Counted from the stretch's first letter, positions 32,144-46,048 are shown. The stretch: 64,000 nt of DNA from Prosopocoilus inquinatus (GCA_036172665.1 CM069879.1:22607924-22671923), one strand, 5' to 3'. Made by a program: numbers and translations. The notes: generated from the letters alone by a model not told the origin.

Positions 32144-32960
32144 TCGTATTTCAAATCCATTTTTTTTAATCGCATGGTTTATGTTCTTCCCTAATCCTGA
32201 ACTAAACAAAGTTGATCGATTTTCGTGAGATTTAATTTATTTAATTAGCTGCTTCCTAATTTTCAATCTTGATGTAAAATTCATTTCTGAAAAAAGAAAG
32301 AATTAAACGCAATTCATACAGGGCACAATGGGTTTAATAGCTCGCTCGTTTACGACCCGCATCATTTGCTATAATAAACCGCCGATAGCGTACGAATTTT
32401 AACACATGTCTCCTTAGAATCCAACGCTAATGACAGCCTGCACCAAACTGAACCTTACCGCAGAGCTGTTTTAGGTTCCCAATTAATTCCCGTGGTCCTA
32501 ATGGGAAAGATACCCGCACTTCGATCATGATCTTGAACTTTCAATAACCCCTTGCCGAGATAGTTACATGTCTATTGTTTCGCTTTTTCCAGACGTTTTT
32601 GAAGAGGAGCATTGTCTTTTCTTTCTCTCGTTATTGTGCCCTCTCGAGGACGAACAATGAGAGTGGTGGTATCATGAGAAAGATCGTTGAGGAGATTGAA
32701 TTACGACATGAGGACGATGCGACAATTACGGGATGGTTTTGAAAATAGGACAAGCTAAAAATAACTTAGATCCCTTATGCAAAACAACCCTGTTTCGTTC
32801 CTTCTTGTTAACAAAACGAGGTATTGCATCAGCACAGTCTTTATTACCGACCTTCTTTTGTGATATGTCTTTACTCTTCAGAAGCGCTTTTGGTTTAAGG
32901 TGCACGTTTCAGGATTCACAATGTGATATAATGATTCCACCAAAAGAATGTCAGAGCATA

Positions 32961-33240
32961 CTATGCGTTCACGACCTTTTGACTTTCATAGTAGGCCGTG
33001 TTAGGGTGACAATTTTGTTGCTATCACTAAAAAATATGGACATCAGAAAATTGGATTAAAATTTCATGATTATTATTTCCGAAGACCGGAACTCCTTTTA
33101 CCTTACCATTATCGACCATGATTCTTCCAAAGCTTCATTAGTTTTGACAGTGTCACATTTTGATTTCTATCAAATTACATGCACGTAACATAACGGAAAA
33201 AAAAAACTGCCTACCAGAAAGTCAAAAGATCGTGAATGCT
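32961..33240. repeat. Inverted repeat, possible MITE
   Basis: GCGTTCACGACCTTTTGACT (32961) mirrors the segment ending AAAAGATCGTGAATGC at 33240, about 30 bp with a few mismatches. No clear target duplication. Confidence 0.6.
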
Positions 33241-34508
33241 TTATAAGATTTTAGAGATCGATAAAAACACGAAGGTGCTTAAACCACAAAGGAAAAGCAA
33301 ATTACAAACGGGAAACTTCTTGATACAAAGCCTGGGAAAAGGGTTTAAGTCCGGGAAGAGGTTATCTTACAGATGAAGATCAGATTAACGAGATTATCTA
33401 CAAAGTAAGCGATAAAGAAAATACTGTATAATAATCAAACTTAGGACATTTGTATGGATATTCACGGTCACTTCGTCTCCTGAATGTAATGCGCACATTC
33501 GCCGCTAGTTCATGAGCGCCGGGCTATTAATGCGATGAATACGGGGTAACAAACGCAAAGTACGTGATCGGGATACCACCTACCTAACTGCCGCTTATAA
33601 GAATGACATAGAATTCCATACTTTCATCCGATGTCTGATAATAATTGAAATGAAGGAAAGTAGAAATCGAATTTACCTTCAGAAACTAAAGCTATTCGAA
33701 GTTGTTGAGAGAAACTGCTGAAGGGTTAAAACAAAGGGAGATCAACCTTGTAAAATGAAATTCAAATTTCAAGCAGCGAAAATAATGTCTTTGATCGTTA
33801 CACGTAAAGTCAAACTGCAGGAAAAAGAGTCTGAAAATTCGTTTAAAAATTGTACCGTTTATAGGACCCCTCAACCTTCTCAAAGAGGTATTCATTTTTT
33901 TACTTTTTTCTTTAAATATTCAAATTCTTTATAAGGTCTTTTACTCTTTTTCTATTATTTCCAATCATTTTCAATTATTTTGTTGTTTTGTCCTGTGTCT
34001 TGGCGTCTGTTTCTCTTTATCGACTTAATTTCCCACCTCTCATGTCCTTTTTCATTCATCAAAACTTCTAGATCGTAGACTATTCTGTTCCCTCAAACTG
34101 TTGTACTTTATCTTTCTCATTTTTGCTTCTATTTCTATTTTTTTTGTATCAGCTCAAATCTCTCTTTGCTGTTGGATGATTTAATTAACTTCTTTTATCT
34201 TTTTTTTCACTTCGGTATGCGGAAGAAGCTCCTTTAAATTCTTCAATTGCAGACGTTTCGTATTTCTTGCAAAATACTGTTACGGTACTGCTCTACTGAT
34301 ATTCTTTTTGTTGCTGCTATTAAAAATAAGTTCCTCCCTTTTTCGTAATTAATTATACCCCTGTTAGCTCGCTTGGCTTTAGTTAGTGCATCGTTAAATT
34401 CTTAATTACTCATTTAATTTCTTGTTGAATGTGTTTCCTTAATTACTGTATTTTTTTATATCTTCTTCATTCACAATCAGCAGAATCATTTTTTCATTCT
34501 AGCAATAC

Positions 34509-34982
34509 ACACAGGGTGGTTCAAAATAAGTGTCCTACCCGTTAACCACAAGTAGTACACGAAAAAACAAAACAAAATGTCTCTATGCATAAAGGGTCTA
34601 GTATGCATAGTTTTTAAGATAAAACGCTTTGAAGATTCAGATATAAATTGGTTAAAGGGGACTGGTATGGCTGTATTGCGTCACAAGTGCAATGAATCTT
34701 CGCAGAGTAGAAAGAGACACTATCGTTTACCTTGAAACACAACTTTGAAACGTTTTTTAATGGTTCTCTGCGGAAAAAAATGTGTAACATGCAATTCTTT
34801 CTTTCTAACTTCGAACTTGTGTATGCATACATAAGAAATGAATCATAATTTCCATTCCGTACTTAAAGGAGGTTGATTTTTGGAATGTCTCTGACAAATT
34901 TATTTCTTGCAAATTCATACTTGAATGACCTTAGTAAATACGCTCCTAATGGGTCGGACACTTATTCTGAATCTCCCTGTGT
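34509..34982. mobile_element. MITE with ACACAGGG termini
   Basis: ACACAGGGTGGTTCAAAATA at the left mirrors the right end TATTCTGAATCTCCCTGTGT, over a TIR of about 35 bp (GTGTCC and ACCC blocks included). 474 bp, non-coding. Confidence 0.8.
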
Positions 34983-35220
34983 TTGGTCCCACTTATATTT
35001 TTCTTCACTTATTTTTGTTTGACATTTTCATCGTTACCGTCTTCTTATGTTCTTACCCTTTCTTTCTTTTGAATACTCCTACTTATTAATTTTCTGAAGC
35101 TGTTACATGTAGTTAAATTTAACGGCTAAGGAAGTTTAGAATTAGAATTTATAATTAGATATTTATATTCACAGGCAACAAAGGTTCATAATAGTAATTA
35201 TAAACCAAGGATGCGAAGGT

Positions 35221-35328
35221 ATTTTTTTTTTAACCGAGCTGCATTACTCGTACGAGTATACCCGATACGCGCAGCGTCGTGGGAGACAATGAAGTGAGAC
35301 TATAAAAATCTTCGGACCCGTGGTTTAC
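35221..35328. other. Short spacer with a 14-bp palindrome
   Basis: TACTCGTACGAGTA (near 35246-35259) is a perfect palindrome in an otherwise featureless spacer. Its significance is unknown. Confidence 0.3.
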
Positions 35329-35904
35329 ACAGGGTGAGTTTTTTTTTTATGTTTAGTATGGGTATCCTGGAAACTAGCAGAGTCAGAGAGACGATTAAAT
35401 AGGGAAAGATTTGTACTCTTAGGTGGTCAGTTTAATGCAGCTTTTGTTTTTTACTGAAAGTTCATGTCAGCCTAGATATTTCGAAAAAACTGAATTTTTA
35501 CAATTTCGTTAAATGCATATAGCTCGGTTATTCTTGATTTCAGAGAAAAGTTGTAAAGGAAAAAGTTGTACTGAATTATGTTCTTAATTAAATAGTCTAA
35601 CTAAATTTTCCACGTAAATTCATATTTTCGAGTTATGGCATAAACTTCGTTTTTTTTTTAACAGAAACCCTAATGCGCCATAGTTGAAAAAAATGGCATT
35701 TTTCTTTTACCTTTCCAACGATGTATCACTCGATATGTTTTAAATTATGTATTTAAAAAAATAATGGAGATTCGGCAGTTTTTCCTCTTTTGAAATTGTT
35801 AATATGGCTGGCCATGGAAACAAATGTTAATAGACAAATGCAATTATATCACCTTGAAGTTTACTGCCACCAATGTTCTTGACAAGTGTGGTTTGTCATT
35901 GAAA

Positions 35905-36675
35905 TGAATTTTTCTAATCAAAATGATGAAGTGTTACATTCAGTGTCCAAAAAATGCCATTCAAGCTGCACAACATTTTGACTGATATTTTGATAATCGC
36001 CAGCTTTTACTGCCTACTTTTAAAAGATTGTATGACAATCGGGAGAACATGGTTCCATTTGTAAACCAATCAGGATCAGAACCAACTCCAGTGGCGGCTC
36101 GTCGGGATGAGCAAGGTGGGCAGCGCCCATCCTGTCCTATTGAAGTTGCGTATGTCGGCTCCAAGCCGGGACATCCATAAAAATAGATTTATTTCTAAAA
36201 TGCACCTACCTTTCCCTTTTTCAGTTGTTGCCCAACCGTAGTAAATCATTACAAACCGCCACTGACTGACTCAATTAACGAAGCTGCTTGAGATAAGTGT
36301 ACTAGCGTATGTAAGGAAAAATAAATCAACTTCGACCCGACAAATTGAAAAGGAAGCAGGAACATCACAACGCACGAACCAGGGGCTTATAAACTGTGAC
36401 ATGATTAATAGACACAACGAGCATTGAAGATTTGGTGCGGTATAATTAGATGAACATTTTTTAATGGTACTTCACTGGTGACCGTTATCTTCATTTTTTA
36501 CAAATGATTTTGAAAATATGTTGGACGAATTAATTTGGGGAGCTAGAAAAGATAAGGTCTATCCGAAGGTTGTGTACGACAATAGAAGACTTGAGAGAAG
36601 GTGTACTAGAAGCGTTTGCCAATTTGACAGACGTTCTACTAGAAAGTAGTCATTTCGATTTTAAAGAGGTATAAT
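35905..36675 (+). pseudogene. Mariner-like transposase relic
   Basis: Plus-strand fragments in order: an N-terminal helix-turn-helix stretch (KNAIQAAQHFD, NRQLLLPTFKRLYDNRENM; about 35950-36060); after the hAT MITE, KSTSTRQIEKEAGTSQRT (about 36315-36370); and the C-terminal WGARKDKVY and TIEDLREGVLEAFANLTD (about 36535-36630) typical of the region after the last catalytic residue. The central DDE portion is missing. Broken by deletion, insertion and frameshift. Confidence 0.7.
36089..36264. mobile_element. hAT MITE (CAGTGGCGGCTCGT family), short copy
   Basis: The left end CAGTGGCGGCTCGT and right end ACCGCCACTG pair as TIRs. The flanking 8-mers ACCAACTC and ACTGACTC agree at six positions, consistent with an aged 8-bp hAT duplication. 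It splits the mariner-like transposase relic. Same family as 52742-53391. Confidence 0.75.
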
Positions 36676-37156
36676 ATGTGTACTACAAATAATGGTAGTT
36701 TAGAAATATTTTTAGTTTACTTTTGTTCTCCATAGTTTAGATTTGTAATATGAAAGTCCTATTCTCCGACTGTGGTACTCATACTTGCTGTTCTGTGGTT
36801 TCAAAAGCTGATATATCATTCTTTATAGATTTCGAGGCTTCAATGAAAATATGTCCACAATGAGCTTGGGTATGTTGTGATAATGAGTTTGGGATAGATT
36901 GTGACAAAAACAGATATGCCTCAGCTTTATTTCCGTCCCCAAATATTAGTTTAACAACTATTGATATGTCTTTACGGCCTGAAACAACTGTTTTGTAAAA
37001 TTCCCCTCAAGTCACATAATCATCTTTTGCCGCGGAGCCACAGAGTTGTTTATCCGGTTAATTTTGAAAGGTTGTTCTCAGAACCACAAGAATGATGTTC
37101 CAAGGTTTCGCTACTTCGTATTTCTCCCACAAAGTAATTTATACATACAAATAAAC

Positions 37157-37477
37157 TTTTGTTGTAAATCGTTTTTGATTGCAGTGAAAACCTCGAGCAG
37201 CCTCTGTAAAGCTTTATTTGGGGCTTTTTTAACAGAAATTTCGAGCTACGTTTCTGCTGAAGAAGCCCCAAATAAGGCTGAAACAGCTATACAGAGGCTG
37301 CTCGAGGTTTACACTGCAATCAAAAACGATTTGCAACATTTTTTTTAAAACTTTCATTATGCTTTGACAGCAAGGATGCCCGCCTTGTCTAGGGTGATTT
37401 ATTTTGTAACAAATCCGCTTCAATTTGTCTATCCTACCGCAATGTCAGGTCAAATAGCGGATGTCGCTGTTTTACTT
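37157..37477. repeat. Palindromic repeat family, copy 3
   Basis: Flanked by perfect 12-bp direct repeats ATACAAATAAAC (37145-37156 and 37478-37489). The left half is a hairpin: the block with CTCGAGCAGCCTCTG recurs inverted as CAGAGGCTGCTCGAGG around a centre near 37245. The right half matches the right half of copy 2. No TIRs and no poly-A tail. Confidence 0.85.
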
Positions 37478-37977
37478 ATACAAATAAACATTTGTTTCCA
37501 TGGCCAATCATATTAACAATTTTGAAAGTGAAAAACTGCCGAATCTCCGTTATTTTTTTAAGTAAACATATCGAGTGACACATCGTTGGAATGGTAAAAA
37601 AATGCCATTTTTTTTTAACCATAGCCTACTAGGGTTTCCATTTAAAAAGACTGCAGTATATGTCAGAACTCGAAAATAGGAATTTACATGGAAAATTTAG
37701 TCAGACTGTTTAATTAAGAACATAATTCAGTATAATTTTTTCCTTTACAACTTTTCTCTAAACTCAAGAATAACCGAGCTATATGCATTTAACGAATTTG
37801 TAAAAATTCAGTATTTTCGAAATATTTAGGCAGCCATGAACTTTCAGTAAAAAACAAAAGCAGCATTAAACTGACCACCTAAAACTACAAATGTTTCTCC
37901 ATTTAGCCGTCTCTCTAGCTGTGCTAGTTTCCAAGATCCCTATGCTAAACATCGAAAAAAACTCACCCTGTATATTA

Positions 37978-40900
37978 TTTTTTTTTCACAACTAGCGAAT
38001 TTATTAAGAATAGTTTACAAACAAATAATCTGTGGAAACAAATAAATAGTAGCTGATTTGAATTGGCATTTCTTGAATCAAAACATAACTTGACTTCTAT
38101 ATGTTCATTTGCTGCAGCGCGCTTTCGCTACCCAGCCAGGCACATATGTCCGCCCAATTTAATAACTCTCAACAGTTCAATTAATTCCCGCCTGAAAGTT
38201 TATTTATTTCGTTTTACAAGTGTATTATTTTGAAGTTAAATTTGTTGTCATCAGTGACAAATGTGATCAGCTGTTTTCATTATTAACTAGTTGGAGAAAG
38301 AAAAATATAGGCAGGGTCCAGAAAATCAAGTTCTCCGATTGAAAACAATGTACATAACGATGTGTTCTAGAGCTAGTAGCAAAAAAAAATAATATTGGCG
38401 AAATAAACCAACCCTGAAGAATACAAACCTTATTTTCTTTTATATTTTTGGGCAACGCTTTTGTTTTTCCTGCTCTTCTGTTATATTTTGAACTATGATC
38501 AATTTATTTTATTTCCTGTCTTTTTCTTCATTTCCTTTCCTTTTTTACAGTGGCGTAGCAATTGTTCGTTCCGTGGGGGTGCAAGAAAGAAACAATAATT
38601 TTGGTGACAATGCATATAACTTAAATAATAATAATAATCAGATTTGTTAATATAAAGTATGTATTAATAAAATTAAACATTAACATTAAACATAACAGGC
38701 GAATATTTTTTTCACATTTTTTTTAAAGAAAGGTCATACGATAGGCCCTGACGCCAAATTAATAAAAAATATCATAGCACACTGCGTGTTTAAAACAATC
38801 ATGAACGGTGTTTACGTAAAAGTTATTTTTTTAACAATACTTGTAAAAAATGCTTTGTTTCCTGTTTGTTTATTTCTTTAGGAAATCAACAAAATATTTT
38901 TTTACTATACTGCTGCACTTGCAGCAAAATTAAAATTAATTTTATCAACGGAAATTTGTCATAATTTTAGTTGTCGCCTTTTCTTTATTTGGTGACGAGA
39001 GACTATGTGAGATCGATCTTTTGTTTGCTAAATTTAGTGCTGAAATGCACGATTTGATAATTAAAAATAAAGTACAGGATAAAATACAGGGTGGGCCAAT
39101 AGTGCGTATTCGGTGGATAGCACCTATATTAATGCAGATTTTTTAAATCTGTTTTCGCTATTACTTGCCTATGGTCCAGATGCATGATTTAAAATTAGTT
39201 ACAATTATACAGAGTGTTCCTTGCGGCTGTTCCAGACCAATGTTGTGTTTTTTTTAATGGAACGTACCATATATTATGGTTTATTTTGATTCGTTTTTAA
39301 GAGTAGATAAATTTATTATAAGGATGTTATGTACCTAAACCTAATAGTTTTTGAGATATTGACATTTCAATGTAAAAAATGGTATTATTTGATGTTTTAC
39401 AGATTAGATGTTTATTAAAACTCGGCATTTAAATTTTACAATAACGTTACATATCCTCTGTGGAACAGAAAACAATTTCCATCTCGAACATATTTGTATT
39501 ATTTTACATAGGGTGATTCATAACTCCGATGTTTATTTTACTCGGTTAGTTTAAATGGAACACTCTATATTTTATTACTGAATTTAATAGGTCTTTGATT
39601 AAGCTTTACAATGATGTAGGATATAGTATGTGTTACACAACAAACCTACATACAGTAAGATGTCAAATTACGATCGTAATATCTACGAACGGTACAGAAA
39701 TAATTTCAGACGATAAATAAATAAAAGGAAAAGAAAGCGGAAATGTTTGTGGAAGATTTTTTTAAACAATAACAAGTGACGGTCGCGTTACATTTTTACA
39801 GTCAATGCGAACTGTCGATATCTGTTCTATTTCCCCAGCCGACTGTTTAAATATGCGGGGCTGGTTTCGCGGAAATTTTTGGCCTAGAGAAGAACTCCAT
39901 CGGCGGAAGCATTAAGAGAGCCGTCGAACTTTCGCGATTCTGGCGGCACCGGCTGGGCTCTGACGCATGTGTTCATCCCGTATTAGATCGTTACAATAAT
40001 GTACTTTATAAGTTTCATTTTTTATTTCATTTTTCATTTCGTGTTTCATTTCTATTTCATTGTTTATTTTATTTTTTATTGATCAGTTACCAATTTACAA
40101 AATTAAATGTGATTTATCCGTAGTTTATTAATTATTAATAGTAGATTAAATAAAATTAATTACAGACAGGGTTTGCTTAACATTATGTAAAATTCGTGAT
40201 GCCAAGAGTATATTTAATATTACATTAAACAAGATTCAGAAACATTTAACTCCGACCTAACATATAAATTGAGATGCATCTTTAGATACTATATTTACAA
40301 ACAAAAATAAAACAAAATTCATAGCCTGCACTACCGTACTTTACTAAGGTAAAAGCCTAACATTAAATTTGGGAAAAAAAATCTTTCCGCCAAAATCTAT
40401 AAAACGTATCCAACAACCGTAACCAACACATTGTTCCTGGCACTTTCGCCCCTCTTTTCGAAAGCAATCCCGACCCATATTTTAATTTCCGTCAAAAACT
40501 ATTAGCAGATACAAAACATTTAGAGGGAAGCTCCGAGAGAGCCACTCTTGCATTCCTAATAAACCACTTTTATAAACCCTCTTCGGTTCAAAGAACTTAG
40601 TAGCTTCACCCCTAAACAATGTTAATTATACCGTTACAGTACATCTAGCAGAGAAGAGGAGTAAGCGCTCATGTGGCACGGAGAAAGGTGAGACAACTGT
40701 GACTTTAAACTTGAATTTTCGCCTAACGTTACCAAATTAATTATTATTTTTTTTCTAAAATTTAACATATATTTTAGTGATTTTTTATTTAATAAAACAA
40801 AAATTTCCATCGACCCCCTTTCAAATTTAATCAAATATTTCTGAAACATTAAATCTAAATTTGGTTAAATTTCAATCTACGATTCACCTTATTTCGTTGT

Positions 40901-42285
40901 TTTTTTTTTTTTATTGTAAACCGATCCAACCAATAGTTAGATTCTTTTCTGTTCTTCTTTTTTCTGTTCAAACTTTCTTTCTTGATTCGGTCCGACTGTA
41001 GAATTTTTATCTTTATCATTGATCACCTTTTTGTCTTTTATATTCCTTATTCAACTTTATTTAACCCAATTTTTAATTTGTTTTTTTTTCTTTAACTCGA
41101 TTTCATTTGATGTGTTATTTGATTTGTAACTATTAATTTATCATGTTTTGTTCTTGTCTTTTTTTATTTTTTTTTCATTTTATTTAATACGATTTTATTA
41201 TTTAATTATCGGTCAATCGGTCTTGTTTTGATTTTTTTTTCTGACTCGATCGGAGTTAATTTTATTTCACATCATTTCAATTCCGTCGATTAATAGCCGT
41301 CTTTGTTTCCTTTCTCTGTTATTCAGTTTTACTATATTTTATTTATTTACTTTTTATTATTTATTGTTGGTCGTTTTTCTTTAATATTTGGAGATGATTG
41401 ACTTGCGCCTGTGGTCATAAACAAAACTTACGCTGTATTACATTCACTTTCAATTCACTATAATTCTTTGCATTTTGGGAAAGTAATTCATAAAATGTTT
41501 TCAAACTCTCACTGACTGTGTGTCCGAAAAGCTGGAAATAATTATTATTTATACCGGGTGATCAACGGAATTCATAATTACAGAAGGCTGTGATTGGTGC
41601 TATTTTAGGCTGTGTGGTTGGGCACAATGAGAAATGAATAATAAATTGTATGATATTTGATGATTAAATGTTAATAATATCCAGAGTATTGTCTTCAATG
41701 AAACAGTTAACTCGCTTTTTCCCTTTTTTGTTTCCCTTTTCTGTCGAATATTAAACATTTTTAATAAATGTCACAATTCTGACACACACAAATTTTTAAT
41801 TTCACTCTGCAAGCCTGTGTTGCCAACTTATGGTAAATATTATAGCCTGCTCTAATTATAAATTCCATTGATCGCATTGATCGGAGACGATCGTCTTTTG
41901 TTTATTTTGAAATAAATTCGGGGTTTAAGTGAATCTAAACATTTTACCTGGAAAGCATCTCACATATAATTTTTAGTTATTTTTTCCATTTATGCTGCCA
42001 TATTCGCAATGTTAATGCTTAAATTTAATGTAAACTTTTACTTTGCGTTAATAAAATAGAAATTTAAAGTTATTTGTTTTAGATTTACGTTCTGATTTAC
42101 ATAAAGTATTCAGTTTGTCATTTTTGACAACCCACTCGTTCAAGATCAAATACCCACTGCACGTGTCAAATATGATGGCAGTACCTGTGTCCTTAGACAG
42201 AAATCGAGTACATCCGGCGTAAAAAAGCGTCCAACATCAAGTGGCCTGAATTCTTTTCCCTGGTAATAATAATAAATACAAAATA
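37978..42285. other. AT-rich intergenic region with isolated transposon ends
   Basis: No supported gene. Single termini-like motifs occur without clear partners: CAGTGGCGTAGCAATTG (38550, hAT-like), ACAGGGTGGGCC (39087) and TAGGGTGATTC (39509). 39830-39990 is a relatively GC-rich patch without a recognisable frame. Confidence 0.4.
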
Positions 42286-43163
42286 TAATGGGTATCTCAC
42301 AACCTACGGAGGAGATTGAAAGAGTAGCTGTGGAAGATCAAAATAAAGTTTTTCCTTAATTCGCTTTTGATCACAATCCAATAATAAGAAAGTTACAACA
42401 GTTTAACCGTCGTCATTTCTTTTTTAATTTACACCATGGCTTATTAATTAATCAAAATTATTTCACAAACTGCAACTTTATTGTCAAATAAACTCTAAAT
42501 TTATCTTAGAAAAATTTTGTGCAAATCGTTTTTGATTGCAGTGAGAACCTCGAGCAGCCTCTGGACAGCTGTTTCAGCCCTGCTTGGGGCTTCTTCAGCA
42601 GAAACGTAGCTCGACATTCCCACTGCAGACCAAAAACGAAAAAATTTTTCTAAAATCTTTCATTATGCCTTGACAGCAAGCATGGCCGCCTTGCATGGGG
42701 GACTCATTAGGAGCAAATCCCGCTTCAATTTGTCTATCCTACTGCAATGTTAGGTCAAAAAGCGATAGTAAGATGTCGCTATTTTAATTGTTCATCTAAA
42801 TTTATCTTTTAGACCTTTAAATTTATCTTTTAATGAGTAGGCGGTGCACAGCAATACGAAAATCCGTTTTTGGGCATTAAAAGAAAACATGAAATAGCCG
42901 CAACTTTTCTGCGACTACATTTATTTAGATAGTTGTTTCATGTAATGCAGGGTTCAATTAACTCTAAAATACCCTAAATTTGAATTTAAAACGTGCAATA
43001 TTACTCCACGTAGTAACTTTTGTTTCTTAAGTAATTTCACTTTAAACTCTTGTAACTTTTTAGTTATTGTTTTTTACTAAAAGTTTATTGAGAAAAAAAA
43101 CTTTAATATGATCTCCTCTAGCTGCCCTTTCAATCTCCTCCGTATGTTATGAGACACCCAGTA
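42286..43163. mobile_element. TIR element of about 0.88 kb carrying a nested repeat
   Basis: The left end (TATAATGGGTATCTCACAAC) and the right end (GTTATGAGACACCCAGTATA) are inverted copies extending about 57 bp, including CGGAGGAGATTGAAAG. TA borders suggest a Tc1/mariner-type duplication. Copy 2 of the palindromic repeat lies inside. Confidence 0.8.
42508..42795. repeat. Palindromic repeat family, copy 2
   Basis: Flanked by perfect 13-bp direct repeats CTAAATTTATCTT (42495-42507 and 42796-42808). The left half carries the CTCGAGCAGCCTCTG block in one orientation only, so the second hairpin arm is absent. The right half (from AAAAATTTTTCTAAAATC to GATGTCGCTATTTTAATTG) matches copies 1 and 3. 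Confidence 0.85.
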
Positions 43164-45048
43164 TAAATGAAGTCTAGTCCATAAAACATGTTAAAAGCAA
43201 TAATTACAAAACCGTGTATATCAAGTATCCTTAATGAATTTTGAACAAGGACGAAAAAGGATTCAAATGACTACACCTTGCCTTCCTTATCCTCTGGCAG
43301 AACGGAGTGAACTGAAGCTTAATAGGTATATCTTTGATCAAACTATCGTAGCACCTGCGATCAGACAGTAATGCAGCAGGGACTTCTTGGGGTTACCTGG
43401 GGCAGCTGCTGGTCGTCGCGGTGACGTCAGTGACAGCTGTCACGGGATACGGCTGGTTTCCTTTATAGGGGAGGCCCCGATTAAATTGCACCCGTGCGCG
43501 AGATAAGCAAAGGCACGCGAATTTGTTTACGTGCTCCAGTGAATGCGTGCATTTGATTTTTAAGGGTGCAAACCAGTCGCAGATGACAATGGTCATTATT
43601 CAATTTATTAAACGCGCTTTTCTTATTCAAACCTCAACCTTGAACTTAGATGTATGTAACATACAAAAGAAAGGAAAGTAAAACCAAACGAGTTCTAGAC
43701 ATCAAAATTTGAACGCTTTGTATAGGATTTATGGGCGAGTGTAAAACATCGAGCTCGAGTAAAATAAATGATTGGGAAATAGCTCGACAAATTGAGTTGT
43801 TACAAGTGAAATTCCATTCCTTATTGGCAAATATTTGCCATGGCTTCCGAGGATGACGCGCCGATATTGAAAATTGTGTTTCGAAGGGCTCGATACCTCT
43901 TAATATTTAATGCCCTGCTTACATCATTGTCTGTCCCGGAGATTTGTTTCGAAACGTTATTTCATCAAGTGTCAATTATCTTATTGAATTTATTAATTAA
44001 AATTAGACAAAGTAGGAAAATAGATAGATGATGTTGTTACAAAAAACTATCATCATCTGTCAACAGTATATATACAAAGAGGATAATTATTAAATCGTTA
44101 TCCTTCGCACATCATTAAGGACTAGTTAAATTCCGCTTGAAATTCACCCGTCAACAGGTGTCAGGAATTACAAAGAGGAATAACAAGACACCCTCGAAGA
44201 ACCTGGCGCAGAATAGGCCCCCATTCAGAGCTGCCTCATTATTCTAACAAGTTAAGATATCCTTTAAGATTTGTGTAGCACCGGCTCCTTGAGGGATACG
44301 GGCATTAAGTACTCAATGGCTGGTGACAGAAGGGGGCAACTTCAAAAGATTTACGCAGGGGCGCCGGAAGGAAGCGAAAACTACCTTGTTATTGTCACCT
44401 TGTAATTAGCTGCAAGTGCAAGAACCGTTTTTCTTTGGTTGGTCTTCGAAACATTCGTTCCTCTTTTAAGTTTGGAACGAAGGAAGACGGTGCGTGGATT
44501 AGAAACTATCAATAGAGTAATGGGGTGGACGCGTGGCTTTACACCCTTTACTTTTCACCCTGATTGCGAACAAAGAAACCGCCAGCTGTATGAGCGCGGC
44601 CTGGTGCACGCATTTGGAGCTGCAGCTAGGGGAAGGTTGTGTTCGGTGTATTATGGAAATTGTTAAATGATTGGGGCACTCGAGGTACGTAATAGAGTTT
44701 CGTGTGCATATACTCACTCGTCGTTGTGCCCTAAACAAATTTCTGTATTAAATTGTAGAGCTTTGAGTTTTTAATTGAAGAAGACTCGGTCTAAACGGAC
44801 GTGACAAGCAAAAAAAATCAATAAAAACGAAAAACCAAATAATTAGAGGGTTGAAATATTATCAAAACGTAGAGAATGTTCAAAGGAAAGAATAAATGAA
44901 ATATGCAAAAGTTAAATATTAGGAAACAGGCAACATATAAAAGACAGTTATAAAGAATACCGTGCAGAAATAAATAAAGAGAAAAATCTTTAACAAGGCA
45001 AGGAAGGGCGTACCGAACAAGTTATGAAGATCTCATCTCTCTCTCTTT
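43164..45048. other. Intergenic, no gene found
   Basis: Several frames of 60-80 codons, none with recognisable motifs. 43380-43520 and 44440-44660 are somewhat GC-richer. I cannot support a gene here. Confidence 0.35.
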
Positions 45049-45333
45049 GATAATTGAAATTAACCTCCAATAATTTTTATATCCGTAGATACGTATTTCG
45101 GCATTCTAGAAGGGTGAGCATATGGCGCGGAACACCCGGTATATATCTTTTAGGATGATTATATTGTTGTTGGTTTTAACATTTTTATGATTTTATTAGT
45201 ATGATTAGATTGCTTTTAGATCTTTTTAGTGATTTTAAGTTGGTAGCGTACTCAAGATGGCAGCTTAGCTGCCGAAATACGTATCTATGGATATAAAAAT
45301 TATTATGGGCGGAGGTTTATTTCAATTATCTGT
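45049..45333. repeat. Inverted repeat element (GCCGAAATACGTATC)
   Basis: The arm at 45049-45109 is mirrored at about 45267-45333. Both contain ATACGTATTTCGGC or its complement next to a shared TATAAAAATTATT-type block. About 285 bp, non-coding, MITE-like; target duplication unclear. Confidence 0.7.
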
Positions 45334-46048
45334 TAAACCATAGTCTCCTTTACTATTTTAGTCTCTCTCTTTGAGCATAAATAAGAAAACTTGAGAAAAT
45401 AGAGGATGAGGTGAAATGAACAATGATGCAAGTTGGCAAAGTATATATATAAGAATTAACGAATCTACACGGAAAAAAATTTAGAATAAAATGTAGTATA
45501 ATTATATCAATTTTTATTTTAAATTACAATAAATTAATGACAACCACATTTCTCCAGCAAAATATTCTAAAATATTTACAGTGCATTTTATTGCAAGGAA
45601 CAAGGATTTTTACGATGATTTCTAAATTTATTCAGTATTTGCAGTATTTGAAATTTATGTATAAATATAAGATTTTCCTGCAATCTAATTACAATTTTAT
45701 TTTATCTTTTACTGCGCATTATTTTATTACTTCCTCTATCCCTCACTCGCACAATCGCCATATTATTTGCGATCCACACTGCTTTTTGTGTGAAAATTAA
45801 TACGGCGCTTCAGCGTAAATAATTTACATTCAAATTGTGTAAAATTATTCACTTGCGCCAGCGAATTTTGGCGCCGAGTAAATGTTAATTTTAACATGCA
45901 TTAGGGTCTATTCTGTACCAAAACCGTTAAATTTGAAGGGGTGTTAAATTTTGTTGCTATGGTAACAACCAATCATGGAACTGTATTTTAAATTTTAAAG
46001 GACCTCTAAATTTTAACAGGGCGTAAAAAAGTTACAGAATACGCCGCA

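Larger units (their letters stand above)
30908..34508. other. Intergenic, no gene found
   Basis: Apart from the MITE at 31998-32143 and the inverted repeat at 32961-33240, I see no supported gene in this stretch. Confidence 0.4.
35329..37971. mobile_element. Mariner-like element with TIRs of about 500 bp
   Basis: ACAGGGTGAGTTTTTTTT at the left and its mirror at the right (ending CTCACCCTGT) begin inverted arms that match for about 500 bp (roughly 35329-35830 and 37490-37971). Inside are a broken mariner-type transposase, a hAT MITE (36089-36264) and a palindromic repeat copy (37157-37477), both of which inserted later. Such arms are far longer than the roughly 30-bp ends of classical mariners. 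Confidence 0.8.
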
